A stretch of 64,000 nucleotides of DNA from an uncultured Sutterella sp. (GCA_944392755.1 CALXXT010000002.1:62001-126000), one strand, 5' to 3'. Positions 17,170 to 26,316 are shown, counted from the stretch's first letter. Program-made: numbers and translations. The notes: generated from the letters alone by a model not told the origin.

Positions 17170-18662
17170 TCCTTGACCTTCTTTGAAGCCTCTTCTGCGG
17201 AATTCGGCTTGGTTTTCGCCGCGGCGCCCTTTTCCTTCTGACGGCGTTCTTCAGCTTTGAGCTTCTTGACAACGTCAACGGGCTGTCCGCGGTAGCGGGA
17301 AACCTGCACCTTTTTGCCTTGCAGATAGGCGACGGCTTGCTGGAGCTGCCAATCCTTTTCGTCGCCGAAAACGTACATGTAGTCCGGCGCTTCGGCATCG
17401 GTATCGGCATAGGGCAGGTCGTCCCTGGTTGCCGCTTCGCCCGTCTGCTGATTGGTCAGGTGATGGGCGAGATCGGCCTCTCGGACCTGGAAGGTTGGGT
17501 AATTGCCTTTGGGCGTATCGTCGACATAGACGTCGGGTTCGATGCCGCGCGCCTGAATGGAGCGGCCGGACGGCGTGTAGTATCGGGCAGTCGTCAGCTT
17601 CACCCCGACGGTCTTGTCTTCAAAGCGCATGGGGAGAATAGTCTGAACCGACCCCTTTCCGAAGGAGCGGTCACCCATGAGCGTGGCGCGCTTGTGGTCT
17701 TGCAGGGCGCCAGCGACGATCTCGGAAGCCGAGGCGGACGAGGAATTGATGAGCACCACCATGGGAACCGTCTTGGCTTCAGGGGTCAGCTCTGCAAGCG
17801 CTTTCACGGCGTTGCCCGCGCGGTAGTCCGATTCGATTGCCTTGAAGACGTAGTCGGATTGCGGAGCGCGGCCTTTCGTCGAGACGATGTCGGAATTGGG
17901 GGGCAAGAAAGCTGCGGAAACGCCGATGGCCGCCTGAAGCAGACCACCTGGGTCGTTGCGCAGATCGAGAACGAGCCCCTTGAGGTGTTTCGTGCGGGCA
18001 AGCTCATTGAGTTGTGCGGCGAGGTCCTCGGCCGTGCGCTCCTGGAATTGGGAGATGCGAATGTAGCCGAGAGAGTCCTTGAGCGGCTGCATCTTCACCG
18101 ACTTCGTTTTGATGATGGCGCGTTCGAGATTGAAGTGAAGGGGCTTCATGGCACCCTTGCGTGCGACTTCAAGGTGAATTTTGGTTTTTGGCTCGCCCCG
18201 CATGCGCTTGACGGCATCTTCGAGCGTGAGGTCGGCACAGGCTTCGCCGTCGATCTTGATGATGATGTCGCCTGCACGCACGCCTGCAGCTGCAGCAGGC
18301 GTGTCGTCGATCGGCGAGACGACGCGCACGCCCGATGGATCCTTGGTGACCTCAAGGCCGAGTCCGCCGAAGGAGCCGTGAGTTGCTTCATCCATGTCCT
18401 TGAAGCCGTCCGCGTCAAGGAAGCTCGAGTGCGGGTCAAGACCGCTCACCATGCCTTCCATGGCGAACTGGAGCAGCTCTTGATCGGAGACATCGTCAAC
18501 GTAAAAGTCCTTGACGGCATTGAAGACGCTGGTGAACTGCCGGACTTCCTGCAGTGGAAGGGAAGAGGTTTGCTTGATGGCGAAAGCCTGCAGGCCGACG
18601 CTGACGAGAACGCCTGCGCAAAGGCCTGCTCCGAGGAGAAATGCGGCGCGAAGATTCTTCAT
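17166..18662 (-). CDS. ctpA: C-terminal processing protease (S41 family)
   Basis: A periplasmic serine protease that trims or degrades proteins by their C-termini. The 498-residue protein has an N-terminal signal/anchor segment (residues 1-25), a PDZ domain (about 90-170, GLGLEV and SPIDDTPAAAAGVRAGDIIIKI) and the S41 domain with the SSSASASEIVAGAL serine region and the GKGSVQTILPM lysine. ATG 18662 puts the signal segment at the N-terminus. The C-terminal 35 residues are lysine-rich and probably disordered. The neighbour envC is also a cell-wall factor, and Ctp proteases often act on wall hydrolases. Confidence 0.92.
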   Translation of the reverse strand: MKNLRAAFLLGAGLCAGVLVSVGLQAFAIKQTSSLPLQEVRQFTSVFNAVKDFYVDDVSDQELLQFAMEGMVSGLDPHSSFLDADGFKDMDEATHGSFGGLGLEVTKDPSGVRVVSPIDDTPAAAAGVRAGDIIIKIDGEACADLTLEDAVKRMRGEPKTKIHLEVARKGAMKPLHFNLERAIIKTKSVKMQPLKDSLGYIRISQFQERTAEDLAAQLNELARTKHLKGLVLDLRNDPGGLLQAAIGVSAAFLPPNSDIVSTKGRAPQSDYVFKAIESDYRAGNAVKALAELTPEAKTVPMVVLINSSSASASEIVAGALQDHKRATLMGDRSFGKGSVQTILPMRFEDKTVGVKLTTARYYTPSGRSIQARGIEPDVYVDDTPKGNYPTFQVREADLAHHLTNQQTGEAATRDDLPYADTDAEAPDYMYVFGDEKDWQLQQAVAYLQGKKVQVSRYRGQPVDVVKKLKAEERRQKEKGAAAKTKPNSAEEASKKVKD

Positions 18663-18703
18663 GATCCGAATCGGCTGAAGGGTGATGAGGAGGGTATTGT
18701 CGC

Positions 18704-19921
18704 TTATTTCCCGAACCACGGGGTCGGATTGACGGGCTTGCCGCGGTGTCGGATTTCAAAGTAGAGACCGTGATCGTCGCCGTTCGGCGAGCCGGTCTGC
18801 GCGATGACCTCTCCGGCTTTGACCGAATCGCCTACCTGCTTGCGCAGTGAATCGGCGTGCGCGTAGACGGTCATGTAGGTGTTCCCGTGATCGATGATGA
18901 GAAGATTGCCGTAACCGCGCAGCCAGTCAGCAAAAACGACGGTGCCGGCTGAGCAGGCTTTGACGGGAGCGTTTGCCTTGGTTTCAAAGAGAAGCCCTTG
19001 CCATTTGGCCGATCCCGAGCGCGTTGCTCCGAAGCGTGACGCGACGCGCCCGATCACTGGCTGCGGCAACCGCCCCTTCAGCTTTGCGAAGTTGCCGCCC
19101 TTCTTAAGCGCCACGTGCTTGACGGGCTGGCCGCTCGCTGACGCAGCGCGCTTGCGCTCGGCCTCGGCTCGCTCCTTCGCGATTTTCTTGTCGAGAGAGG
19201 CGACAAGGTCGCTGAGGCGGGCTTGATCTTTCAAGAGCCGACCGATCTCGTTCTGCTTTGAGGCGACTTCGTCGGCGAGTTGCTTGAGTGCTTTTTGTCG
19301 ATCCCGTCTTTCATTCAACAGCTCTGCACGGCTCTGCTCTTCTTCCTTGGCGATGCGAGTCAATTCGAGCCGGCGGGATTGGGTTTCGGCGCGAACGCCG
19401 AGGATTCGTTTTTGCTCCGCTTCCAGATTGGCCACCGCTCTGGTCTGAGCAAGTGCGAGGTAGCGTAATTCAGCTCCGAGGCGACTTTTTTCATTGGGAT
19501 TGGTGCCGTCGATGAGGCTCTGCCAACTGCGTCGACGTGCATTAAGAAACTGCGCGCGGGCAATTTGCTCAACCAAGTTTTCGGCGTCGCTAAGGCTGGC
19601 AGATACGGACTGGTGGCTGCGGCGGAGCTCTGTTAGGCGTCGTTCGACGCCGTCCCGTTCTGACTTGAGCGCATTAATGCGGCGGTTGGCCTTTGAAATG
19701 GCCTGGTCGGCCTTCTGAATGCGGCGGGATGCTTCTTTGCTCTGCCTCTCTTTTGAGGAAAGCTCCTCTCTCAGCGTCGAGAGCTTCTTCTCGATCGACT
19801 GCTTTTCACCCTCGGCGCGCTCCTTCGCCGCCTCCGTCTTCGAAGCGGCGGAGCTGGGCGAAGCGTAGGCAATAAAGACCGCGAGCGCGGCGAGCCAAAG
19901 AGAGCGGGATAGAGGGAACAC
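18704..19921 (-). CDS. EnvC-type murein hydrolase activator (M23/LytM)
   Basis: A 405-residue periplasmic protein: signal peptide (ends about residue 25), a long coiled coil (about 30-250), and a C-terminal LytM/M23 domain with DHGNTYMTVYAHAD and NGDDHGLYFEIRHRGKPVNPTPW. In the EnvC family the M23 domain lacks full zinc ligation and instead activates amidases at the septum, regulated by FtsEX through the coiled coil. ftsE and ftsX lie 4 kb away. The start codon is GTG at 19921. It sits 41 bp upstream of ctpA. Confidence 0.9.
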   Translation of the reverse strand: MFPLSRSLWLAALAVFIAYASPSSAASKTEAAKERAEGEKQSIEKKLSTLREELSSKERQSKEASRRIQKADQAISKANRRINALKSERDGVERRLTELRRSHQSVSASLSDAENLVEQIARAQFLNARRRSWQSLIDGTNPNEKSRLGAELRYLALAQTRAVANLEAEQKRILGVRAETQSRRLELTRIAKEEEQSRAELLNERRDRQKALKQLADEVASKQNEIGRLLKDQARLSDLVASLDKKIAKERAEAERKRAASASGQPVKHVALKKGGNFAKLKGRLPQPVIGRVASRFGATRSGSAKWQGLLFETKANAPVKACSAGTVVFADWLRGYGNLLIIDHGNTYMTVYAHADSLRKQVGDSVKAGEVIAQTGSPNGDDHGLYFEIRHRGKPVNPTPWFGK

Positions 19922-19985
19922 GGTCGATGCTGCGTCAGTGAGGGCGAGCCCTCAAATATCATGCGAGAACGAATCAATCGCAATC

Positions 19986-19991
19986 TATAAT
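19986..19991 (+). promoter_or_regulatory. Candidate promoter -10 for the rhodanese-secB region
   Basis: A perfect TATAAT lies 41 bp upstream of the rhodanese-like gene in the 110-bp gap shared with envC. No good -35 is found at 16-18 bp, so this is only a candidate. Confidence 0.4.
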
Positions 19992-20031
19992 CTTACTTCC
20001 CCATCGATCTCATCACGATTTCAGATCGAAT

Positions 20032-20433
20032 ATGCAATTTATTGTTCAGAACGTTTTGTTGATTGCCATCGCGATCGTTGCGGCGCTTGCTTTGTTCCTT
20101 CCAAAGATCAATGCCCGACGTTACGGTCCCGAGGTGGATCCCGAGGGCGCTATTGCGCTTATCAATCAGAAGAATGCGCTTCCTGTCGATCTGCGCAAGC
20201 CGAAGGAATACCGCGACGGTCATATTGCGGGTGCGGTGAATTATCCCTTCGACTCGTTTGCAGCCGACCTGGAAAAGTTGCCGAAAGACCGCACGATCCT
20301 GCTCGTTGACGAGCTTGGAGCCTTTTCCCGCAAGGCGGTGCGGATGCTTCACGCTGCGGGCTATGCCGACACGGCCGTCTTGGACGGTGGTCTGACGGCT
20401 TGGGGCAAAGAGAAACTGCCGCTCGTGAAGTGA
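20032..20433 (+). CDS. Membrane-anchored rhodanese-like protein lacking the active cysteine
   Basis: A 133-residue protein with one N-terminal transmembrane helix (residues 5-24) and a rhodanese fold (about 35-130: PVDLRKPKEYRDGHIAGAVNYP, then TAVLDGGLTAW). In active rhodaneses the catalytic loop reads CxxGxRS; here it is DELGAFSR, with Asp at the cysteine position (D93). Sulfur transfer is therefore unlikely, and it may be a binding or sensing domain. It is separated from secB by a terminator. Confidence 0.85.
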   Translation: MQFIVQNVLLIAIAIVAALALFLPKINARRYGPEVDPEGAIALINQKNALPVDLRKPKEYRDGHIAGAVNYPFDSFAADLEKLPKDRTILLVDELGAFSRKAVRMLHAAGYADTAVLDGGLTAWGKEKLPLVK

Positions 20434-20458
20434 GCGAAAGGTCAAAGATTTGGTCTCC

Positions 20459-20486
20459 AACAGGGCGGAGTTTCGCTCTGTTTTTT
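20459..20486 (+). terminator. Terminator between the rhodanese gene and secB
   Basis: AACAGGGCG pairs with CGCTCTGTT (one G-T pair), loop GAGTTT, followed by TTTTTT. It ends 18 bp before secB, so some read-through or a separate secB promoter is needed. Confidence 0.75.
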
Positions 20487-20503
20487 GAATAAAGGAATTT
20501 GAA

Positions 20504-21028
20504 ATGGCGGAAATGGACAACACGAAGTCGACGGATGACCCCTCTGTGCAGCCTGCCGATGAGGCTCAGCAGCCGGTTTTTCAGCTGCAACGTTGCTACC
20601 TGAAGGATGCTTCGCTTGAAATGCCGCATGCGCCCGAAATCCTCATGCAGCCGCAGTCGGAGCAGCCGCAGGTCGACATCCAGTTCGAAGTGAGTCAGCG
20701 CGTCGTGGCCGCCGATCTCGTCGACGTGACGGTTCGCGGCACCATTACGGTGAAGACGGGCTCGAAGGTGATTATCCTCGTTGAAGGCAAGCAGTCGGGC
20801 GTTTTTGCAATTCACGGCATCCCCGCCGAAGCGTTCCCGCACCTGACAAATGTGCTTTGCCCGTCGATGGTTTATCCGTATCTGCGAGCTAACCTTGCCG
20901 ACATGATGACGCGCGCCAACGTTCCGCCCGTTCATTTGCCGGAGGTGAACTTTGAGGCTCTTTATCAGCAGCGTCTGGCTCAGGCCAAGGCTGAGGAAAA
21001 GACTCCAGAGGCGACGGCGGAAGCCTAA
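20504..21028 (+). CDS. secB: Protein-export chaperone SecB
   Basis: SecB keeps precursors unfolded and delivers them to SecA. The 174-residue protein has the conserved FQLQRCYLKDASLEMPHAPEI start of the fold, the FAIHGIPAEAFPHLTNVLCPSMVYPYLRANLADMMTRANVPPVHLPEVNFEALYQQR C-terminal half, and an acidic-alanine tail. The ribosome site AAAGGA precedes ATG 20504. Confidence 0.95.
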   Translation: MAEMDNTKSTDDPSVQPADEAQQPVFQLQRCYLKDASLEMPHAPEILMQPQSEQPQVDIQFEVSQRVVAADLVDVTVRGTITVKTGSKVIILVEGKQSGVFAIHGIPAEAFPHLTNVLCPSMVYPYLRANLADMMTRANVPPVHLPEVNFEALYQQRLAQAKAEEKTPEATAEA

Positions 21029-21040
21029 ATTTTCATCCTA

Positions 21041-21072
21041 GGGGCTTCGGTAGCGAGGTCCCTTTCTTTTTT
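21041..21072 (+). terminator. Terminator of secB
   Basis: A 9-bp stem with G-T pairs (GGGGCTTCG / CGAGGTCCC, loop GTAG) is followed by TTTCTTTTTT, 13 bp after the secB stop. Confidence 0.8.
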
Positions 21073-21092
21073 GACGCGAGGGGGGATGCTCC

Positions 21093-21749
21093 ATGATTCG
21101 AATTCTGCTCATCGACGACCATACGCTCTTTCGAAGCGGAGTGAAGGCGCTCCTGCAGCGTCAGAGTGACTTTGAAGTGGTCGGTGAGGCGAGCGACGGT
21201 CTCGATGGCGTCAAGCTCGTCGAGCAGGTGGAGGCCGATGTGGTGCTGCTTGACGTCGACATGCCGAGTATGAATGGCATCGAAGCTTTGGAGCAAATCC
21301 ATGAAACGCATCCCAACCTTGCGGTTCTGATGCTCACCGTCAGCGAAGACTGTGAGTCGCTTCGGGAGTGTCTGCGCCTCGGAGCCCGCGGCTATCTGCT
21401 TAAAAAGATCGATCAGGACTATCTCCTGCGCTCCATTCGCAACGCCTACAACGGCGACAGCGTCATTTCGCCTTCCATGATGTCGAAATTCGTTTCGCAC
21501 ATGGCTGAGCCTGCTTCGGCCCCACGCCGCAGCGAGCACCAGGAGCCGAGCGTCTTGACGCCTCGCGAGCGCGAAACGCTCGCTTGGCTTGCGCGTGGCG
21601 TGTCGAACAAGGAGATCGCCCGGGCGCTTAATCTGGCCGAGTCCACCGTCAAGGTGCACGTCCAGAGCATTCTGCGCAAACTCAATCTATCCTCCCGCGT
21701 TCAGGCCGCCATCTACGCGATCGAACACAAGATCGACAAGGAAATTTGA
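21093..21749 (+). CDS. NarL/LuxR-family response regulator (orphan)
   Basis: A 218-residue two-domain regulator: receiver (1-120; acidic pocket in LIDDH, phospho-acceptor Asp in VVLLDVDMPS, switch residues T and K in MLTVSE and LLKKI) and a LuxR-type helix-turn-helix (LTPRERETLAWLARGVSNKEIARALNLAESTVKVHVQSILRKL). No histidine kinase gene is adjacent. The resemblance to NarL is good, but the signal cannot be inferred. A strong ribosome site (AGGGGGG) precedes the ATG. Confidence 0.9.
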   Translation: MIRILLIDDHTLFRSGVKALLQRQSDFEVVGEASDGLDGVKLVEQVEADVVLLDVDMPSMNGIEALEQIHETHPNLAVLMLTVSEDCESLRECLRLGARGYLLKKIDQDYLLRSIRNAYNGDSVISPSMMSKFVSHMAEPASAPRRSEHQEPSVLTPRERETLAWLARGVSNKEIARALNLAESTVKVHVQSILRKLNLSSRVQAAIYAIEHKIDKEI

Positions 21750-21759
21750 CCGCAGGAGT

Positions 21760-22230
21760 TCAAACGCCCCCCTGGTACCCGTTTTGGCGCCAGGCTTCGA
21801 ATACAGTGACGGCAACGGTGTTCGAGAGATTGAGCGAGCGGTTGTTAGGGCGCATGGGCAGACGGATGCGCTGAGATTCAGGGAAGCGCTCACGGATTTC
21901 TTCGGGGAGTCCTTTGCTCTCAGCACCGAAAACAAACCAGTCGCCTGGACGAAAATGCGCTTTGGCAAAGAGCGATGAGCCCTTCGTCGTCATGATGAAG
22001 ATCCGCTCGGGTGTTGGCTGTTCGTCGACGAGGAACGACTCAAAATCCTCATGCACGTGAAGCGTGGCGTACTCGTGATAGTCGAGGCCTGCGCGCTTCA
22101 TGTGCTTGTCGTCGAGGGAAAAGCCGAGAGGCTTGACGAGATGCAGGTCGCACCCCGTGTTGGCGCAGAGGCGAATGATGTTGCCCGTGTTGGGCGGAAT
22201 TTCCGGGTGGACGAGAACGACGTGAAACAT
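21760..22230 (-). CDS. trmL: tRNA (cytidine/uridine-2'-O-)-methyltransferase TrmL
   Basis: A small SPOUT methyltransferase (156 residues) that 2'-O-methylates the wobble base of tRNA-Leu. Motifs: [19 protein letters not shown] near the start, [13 protein letters not shown], and the knot [31 protein letters not shown] 22230 begins exactly at the family start ([17 protein letters not shown]); longer in-frame extensions would run into rpoH. Confidence 0.95.
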   Translation of the reverse strand: MFHVVLVHPEIPPNTGNIIRLCANTGCDLHLVKPLGFSLDDKHMKRAGLDYHEYATLHVHEDFESFLVDEQPTPERIFIMTTKGSSLFAKAHFRPGDWFVFGAESKGLPEEIRERFPESQRIRLPMRPNNRSLNLSNTVAVTVFEAWRQNGYQGGV

Positions 22231-22240
22231 GGTCGCGGCC

Positions 22241-23215
22241 TCAGAGCGGGGATGCTTCGGATAGCAGGCGGCGGAGCTTTTCGATGGCCTGTTTTTCGAT
22301 TTGACGAATGCGTTCGGCGGATACGCCAAATTCCTTGGCGAGCGCTTGAAGCGTGACGGGCTTCGCCTTCCCGTCTGCGTCTTGGTGTAGGTAGCGCGCT
22401 TCGATCACGCGGCGGCTCCGTTCGTCGAGCTCGGCAAGCGCCTTCTGCAGACCGTGCTCTTCGAGTTCTTGCCGCTTCTCTTCCTCGAGAATGGCTTCGG
22501 GTTCGTCCTCCGGCTTCGTGAGCCAGTCAGCGGGCGTAAAGTCGTTGTCCTCTCCTTCGCCGGCCGGCGCGTCGAGGCTTTGTACCTGGCCGTACATGCG
22601 CTCCTCCATCTCGAGCACTTCCTTAGGCTTGACATCGAGGGCAAGCGCAATTTTTTCAGCTTCGTGATAGGTGAGCGCATTCTGGGTGTCGGCCTTCATT
22701 TGGCGAAGGTTGAAGAAGAGTTTGCGCTGGTTCTTGGTGGTGGCAAGCTTCACGATTCGCCAGTTGCGGACGATGTATTCCTGAATTTCCGAGCGAATCC
22801 AATGCACGGCAAAGGTCATCAGCCGCGCTCCCCGATCCGGGTCGTAGTGCTTGATCGCCTTGAGAAGGCCGATATTGCCTTCTTGAATCAAGTCGGCGAA
22901 GGGTAGCCCGTAGCCCATGAAGCCGCGGGCAATCGAAATCACAAGCCGCAGGTGACTCAGCACAAGCTGCTGAGCGGCCTCAATGTCGTTTTGCTCCTTG
23001 ATGCGTAAGGCCAGACTGTGCTCTTCTTCGGCACTGAGAATCGGCGCGCGCTCGGCGATGCGCAGAAACGCTTCGAGATCTCCAAGCTGACCGACAACAG
23101 CCGGGGCCTTCGGTGGCGAGTAGGGAACGACGGCGCGGCTGCGGGCCGACGCGGACGTCTCCTTCTCACGGATCGGCGGCGTGCTCGGATCGAGTTTGGA
23201 TAGGTCTTTCGGCAT
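22241..23215 (-). CDS. rpoH: RNA polymerase sigma-32 factor
   Basis: The heat-shock sigma factor. The 324-residue protein shows region 2 ([61 protein letters not shown]), the RpoH box QRKLFFNLR, and region 4 ([29 protein letters not shown]). ATG 23215 is preferred to an upstream TTG. It follows ftsE-ftsX, as in many proteobacteria. The first 45 residues are a proline/alanine-rich leader, slightly longer than in E. coli. Confidence 0.96.
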   Translation of the reverse strand: MPKDLSKLDPSTPPIREKETSASARSRAVVPYSPPKAPAVVGQLGDLEAFLRIAERAPILSAEEEHSLALRIKEQNDIEAAQQLVLSHLRLVISIARGFMGYGLPFADLIQEGNIGLLKAIKHYDPDRGARLMTFAVHWIRSEIQEYIVRNWRIVKLATTKNQRKLFFNLRQMKADTQNALTYHEAEKIALALDVKPKEVLEMEERMYGQVQSLDAPAGEGEDNDFTPADWLTKPEDEPEAILEEEKRQELEEHGLQKALAELDERSRRVIEARYLHQDADGKAKPVTLQALAKEFGVSAERIRQIEKQAIEKLRRLLSEASPL

Positions 23216-23267
23216 GAAGTGCAAATGCAGACAAAGATGGTGGAACGCCGTTTATTATGCGGCAGCC

Positions 23268-24158
23268 CTAATTCCTGAGGCGACGCCATGCATCGGCCGC
23301 TGCTGCAGCTGCTGTCAGACTACCGAGGAATGCGGCGGCGAGGATAAATGCGGCCTGCAAGCTGAGTGCAGGCAGTTGGAGCTCGATCGAGCTTTCATAG
23401 AGCTTTGCGGCTTCATTGACGTAGCGGCTGAAGACAAGCAGTTCGGCTCGAGCGATGACGAGCGCGGCGGAGCTGGCCACCCCGAGCAGAAGCGCACCTC
23501 GCCAAGCGTAGGGACGGACGGCAAAGACGGGCGAGGCGCCGAACGTCTTCAGTACTCGCATCTGGGAGGCGGCCGATGTGGTGCTCATGCGGATGGCGGC
23601 GGCAAGAACGAGCGCCACGAGGAGCGCGGCTGCTCCACCAAGGCAGATGAGCCCGACGTAGGCCGCCCTGGAAACGGCAAGCATCTTCTCATGCCATGAC
23701 GCCTCGTAGGGGACGAGATCGACGCCTTTGATCGCCTCAATCTTTTGCGCCGCTGCGGCGGCTTCTTCGCTAGAGGCTTCCGGCTTGAGCGTCACGATGA
23801 TGATGTCGGGAAGCGGGTTGCTGAGAGCTTTGCTCTGAGGAATGCCCAGATTGCGGTTGAGATCCGCAAAAGCTTTCTCGCTCGGCAAAATTTCCGTCCC
23901 ATCAACGAAAGGGATGGTCCGAATGCGGTTTTCGACCTGCTTCAAGTCGGCCGACTTGGTGGTGAAGACGGTGAGTTCGAGAGACGTCTGCAAGCCGCTC
24001 AGCGGCTCGGAGAGGCTGAAGACGACTGAAGCGATGAAGATCGGAATGGAGAGGGCAAGCGCTGAGAGAAGGGCGGCGAAGCTGAAGCGGCTGGCATCCG
24101 ATCGCAGACCGAGTGCAAGTTCCGAGAGGGCCCAGCGGTGTGAGGCAAAAATGCTCAT
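23268..24158 (-). CDS. ftsX: Cell division protein FtsX
   Basis: FtsX is the membrane partner of FtsE and controls EnvC-type amidase activators at the septum. The 296-residue protein has a cytoplasmic N-terminus, a first transmembrane helix (about 28-50), a periplasmic domain (about 55-165) and three more C-terminal helices. Sequence is weakly conserved, as usual for FtsX; the assignment rests on topology and on the ftsE-ftsX-rpoH order. The C-terminus is very alanine-rich. Confidence 0.88.
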   Translation of the reverse strand: MSIFASHRWALSELALGLRSDASRFSFAALLSALALSIPIFIASVVFSLSEPLSGLQTSLELTVFTTKSADLKQVENRIRTIPFVDGTEILPSEKAFADLNRNLGIPQSKALSNPLPDIIIVTLKPEASSEEAAAAAQKIEAIKGVDLVPYEASWHEKMLAVSRAAYVGLICLGGAAALLVALVLAAAIRMSTTSAASQMRVLKTFGASPVFAVRPYAWRGALLLGVASSAALVIARAELLVFSRYVNEAAKLYESSIELQLPALSLQAAFILAAAFLGSLTAAAAAADAWRRLRN

Positions 24159-24167
24159 GCGAAATCC

Positions 24168-24824
24168 TCAGACGGAAGGCTCCAAGGCCACTACCCTGAA
24201 ATGAGCGCTGGCGGCGGGCGGACGTCGGTGGCTTGCCGCCATGACGGTGACGCCTGCCGAGGCAAAGGCCAAGAGAAGACGAAGCAGCACGGCGGCATTT
24301 TCTTCGTCGAGCTGCGCGAGCGGGTCGTCGGCGAGGATGACGACGGGGCGGTTAACGACTGCCCGGGCGAGCATGGCGAGCTGGCGTTGTCCGGCAGAGA
24401 GCGCCGCTGGCTTCAATTTGCCGAGTTCGCTGATTCCGCACTTTTCGAGCGCGAGGTAGGCGCGCCGCCGCGCTTCGGCATATCCTTCGTTGGCGACAAG
24501 CGCCGGCAGCATTACGTTGCTCTCGACCGTGCGGTCTTCGAGCAGGAAGCAGTCCTGCATCATGAGTCCCATCGACCGGCGGAGCCAGCGCTTCTGCGCA
24601 GCGCTGAACCTTTCAACGTGATCTCCTGCAATGACAACCTCGCCCGATGCGGGCTGCTGCAAGCCGGCGAGAATGCGCAGAATCGTGCTCTTTCCTGAGC
24701 CCGTCGGGCCGACGAGCCAGACGAACTCTCCTCGGCGCACCGATAGAGAGAAGTTGCGGAGCACCTCAACGCGCCCGAAGCGGACGTTGAGTGCGCGCAG
24801 CTCAAGAAGGGGCGAGGCATCCAT
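24168..24824 (-). CDS. ftsE: Cell division ATP-binding protein FtsE, degenerate motifs
   Basis: A 218-residue ABC ATPase next to ftsX. Walker A is intact (GPTGSGKST, 39-47). The signature reads LSAGQ (142-146) where FtsE usually has LSGGE, and Walker B reads ILADDP, so the catalytic glutamate after D166 is an aspartate (D167). The H-loop His is present (SHR, H199). The weak ATPase motifs suggest slow or purely structural nucleotide use. ATG 24824 starts 2 bp after the upstream phosphatase gene ends; longer readings overlap it. Confidence 0.88.
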   Translation of the reverse strand: MDASPLLELRALNVRFGRVEVLRNFSLSVRRGEFVWLVGPTGSGKSTILRILAGLQQPASGEVVIAGDHVERFSAAQKRWLRRSMGLMMQDCFLLEDRTVESNVMLPALVANEGYAEARRRAYLALEKCGISELGKLKPAALSAGQRQLAMLARAVVNRPVVILADDPLAQLDEENAAVLLRLLLAFASAGVTVMAASHRRPPAASAHFRVVALEPSV

Positions 24825-24826
24825 GA

Positions 24827-26308
24827 TCAGAGCGCCGAGAAGCGCACGCTTCGTCCGATCTTCGCCCAGCATTCGGCTTCGTCCTGAAGGAGGTAGTCGG
24901 TGAGCGGATGGGCTTCGAGCCAATCGGTCGGGAAGCGGACTTCAAATCCGTCCTTCACGGCGACCGCCTCAAAGTTCGGCCACAGCCGATCCGTGCGTGC
25001 ATGCGCCAGGATGACGGCGAGCCGCACGGCTAGCACGGCCTCTTCGGATATGCAGGACCCGAGCATCGCCTTCACTTTTCCGAGGTTGCCGCGCTGCGCC
25101 AGCGCGGCAGCTGCCATGGTTTCCTGCTCCTGACGGCTGAAGCCCGAAAGGTCTGCATTCGCAATGATGTAGCTGCTGTGGCGGTGATAGTGCGATGAGG
25201 AAATGGCCATGCCAACCTCGTGGAGCAGAGTGCTGCGCTCAAGTAGCTTGCAGGTTTCGGGCGAGGCGTTTGGTACCAAAGCACGGTAAAAGCCAAGCGC
25301 GAGGTCGGAGACGCGTCGCGCTTGATGACGGTCGCAGCGCAGGGCGTCAAGCATGCCGTCGACGGCAACATCTCTGGCGTCCTGATTGCTCACGCGGCCA
25401 AGGAGGTCGTAGAGCAACCCGACGCGCAATCCGCCGCGCACGGGACGCATGGCGGAAATGCCGAGCGTCTCGAAGACGGCGGTCAGCACCGCAAGACCGC
25501 CCGCAATAACTTCGCGGCGATCGGCTTTGAGGCCGTCGAATTCCACTTTGCGCACGTCGCCCGCCTCAATCAGAATGCGGCTCAGTTCTTGAAGGTGCTC
25601 GCGCCGGACGACGCCGTCGCTCCATCCGAGCGCCATGCAGACGTCGCTGATTGCGCCGAATGTTCCGGCCGATCCGAACGCCTCTTCGTAGAGATTGCTT
25701 GAGAACGTCCGCTCACCTTCTTCCAGAAGCGCCGAGCAGGAAATGACGGCCTTTTTAAATCGTTTGGCAGTGATCTTTCCGTCGGCGAAAAAGCGCAGCG
25801 ATGTATTGACGCAGCCCATGCGGAAGCTCTCGCAGCGCTCGACGTCAAGTCCTTTGCCGATTACCACCTCGGTGCTTGCGCCTCCGATGTCGAGGATGAG
25901 CCGGCGGGAGCTTGAAGGCGGTAGGGAATGGATGCATCCGCGGTAGACGAGTCGCGCCTCTTCGTGACCGCTCAGAATGTCGATCGGCACCCCGAGCGCA
26001 GCCTCGGCCTTAGGAAGAAATTCGGCTGCATTCGCCGCGGCGCGTAGCGCCTGTGTGCCGACGGCGCGGATTCGAGATTTGGGGATTCCTTCAAGGCGCT
26101 CATGGAAACGCGAAAGCGCGCCTAGGGCGCGGGCTTGCGCTTCCGGCGTCAGCGCGCCGTGCTCATCGAATCCTCCTGCAAGGCGGATGGTTTCCTTCCA
26201 GTAGCTTTGCGAGACAATCCGGTTGCCGTCTACGCGGCCGATTTCTACTCGAAAACTGTTGCTGCCGAGGTCTACGGCGCCGAGAAGTTCAGGAGACGGA
26301 GCAGTCAT
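24827..26308 (-). CDS. Ppx/GppA phosphatase
   Basis: A 493-residue exopolyphosphatase / guanosine pentaphosphate phosphatase. The ASKHA nucleotide fold begins GAVDLGSNSFRVEIG and continues LILDIGGASTEVVIG; a C-terminal HD-like helical domain follows (LLHEVGMAISSSHYHRHSSYIIANADLSGFS). Whether it acts on polyphosphate, pppGpp or both cannot be read from sequence. It is inserted between ftsY and ftsE, which are usually adjacent. Confidence 0.9.
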   Translation of the reverse strand: MTAPSPELLGAVDLGSNSFRVEIGRVDGNRIVSQSYWKETIRLAGGFDEHGALTPEAQARALGALSRFHERLEGIPKSRIRAVGTQALRAAANAAEFLPKAEAALGVPIDILSGHEEARLVYRGCIHSLPPSSSRRLILDIGGASTEVVIGKGLDVERCESFRMGCVNTSLRFFADGKITAKRFKKAVISCSALLEEGERTFSSNLYEEAFGSAGTFGAISDVCMALGWSDGVVRREHLQELSRILIEAGDVRKVEFDGLKADRREVIAGGLAVLTAVFETLGISAMRPVRGGLRVGLLYDLLGRVSNQDARDVAVDGMLDALRCDRHQARRVSDLALGFYRALVPNASPETCKLLERSTLLHEVGMAISSSHYHRHSSYIIANADLSGFSRQEQETMAAAALAQRGNLGKVKAMLGSCISEEAVLAVRLAVILAHARTDRLWPNFEAVAVKDGFEVRFPTDWLEAHPLTDYLLQDEAECWAKIGRSVRFSAL

Positions 26309-26316
26309 GAAGCACC

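Noticed and set aside
17319-18764. Long open frame opposite ctpA and similar ones opposite metK, ahcY and trpS
   Set aside because: Same antisense artefact; no ribosome sites, domains or signal sequences.
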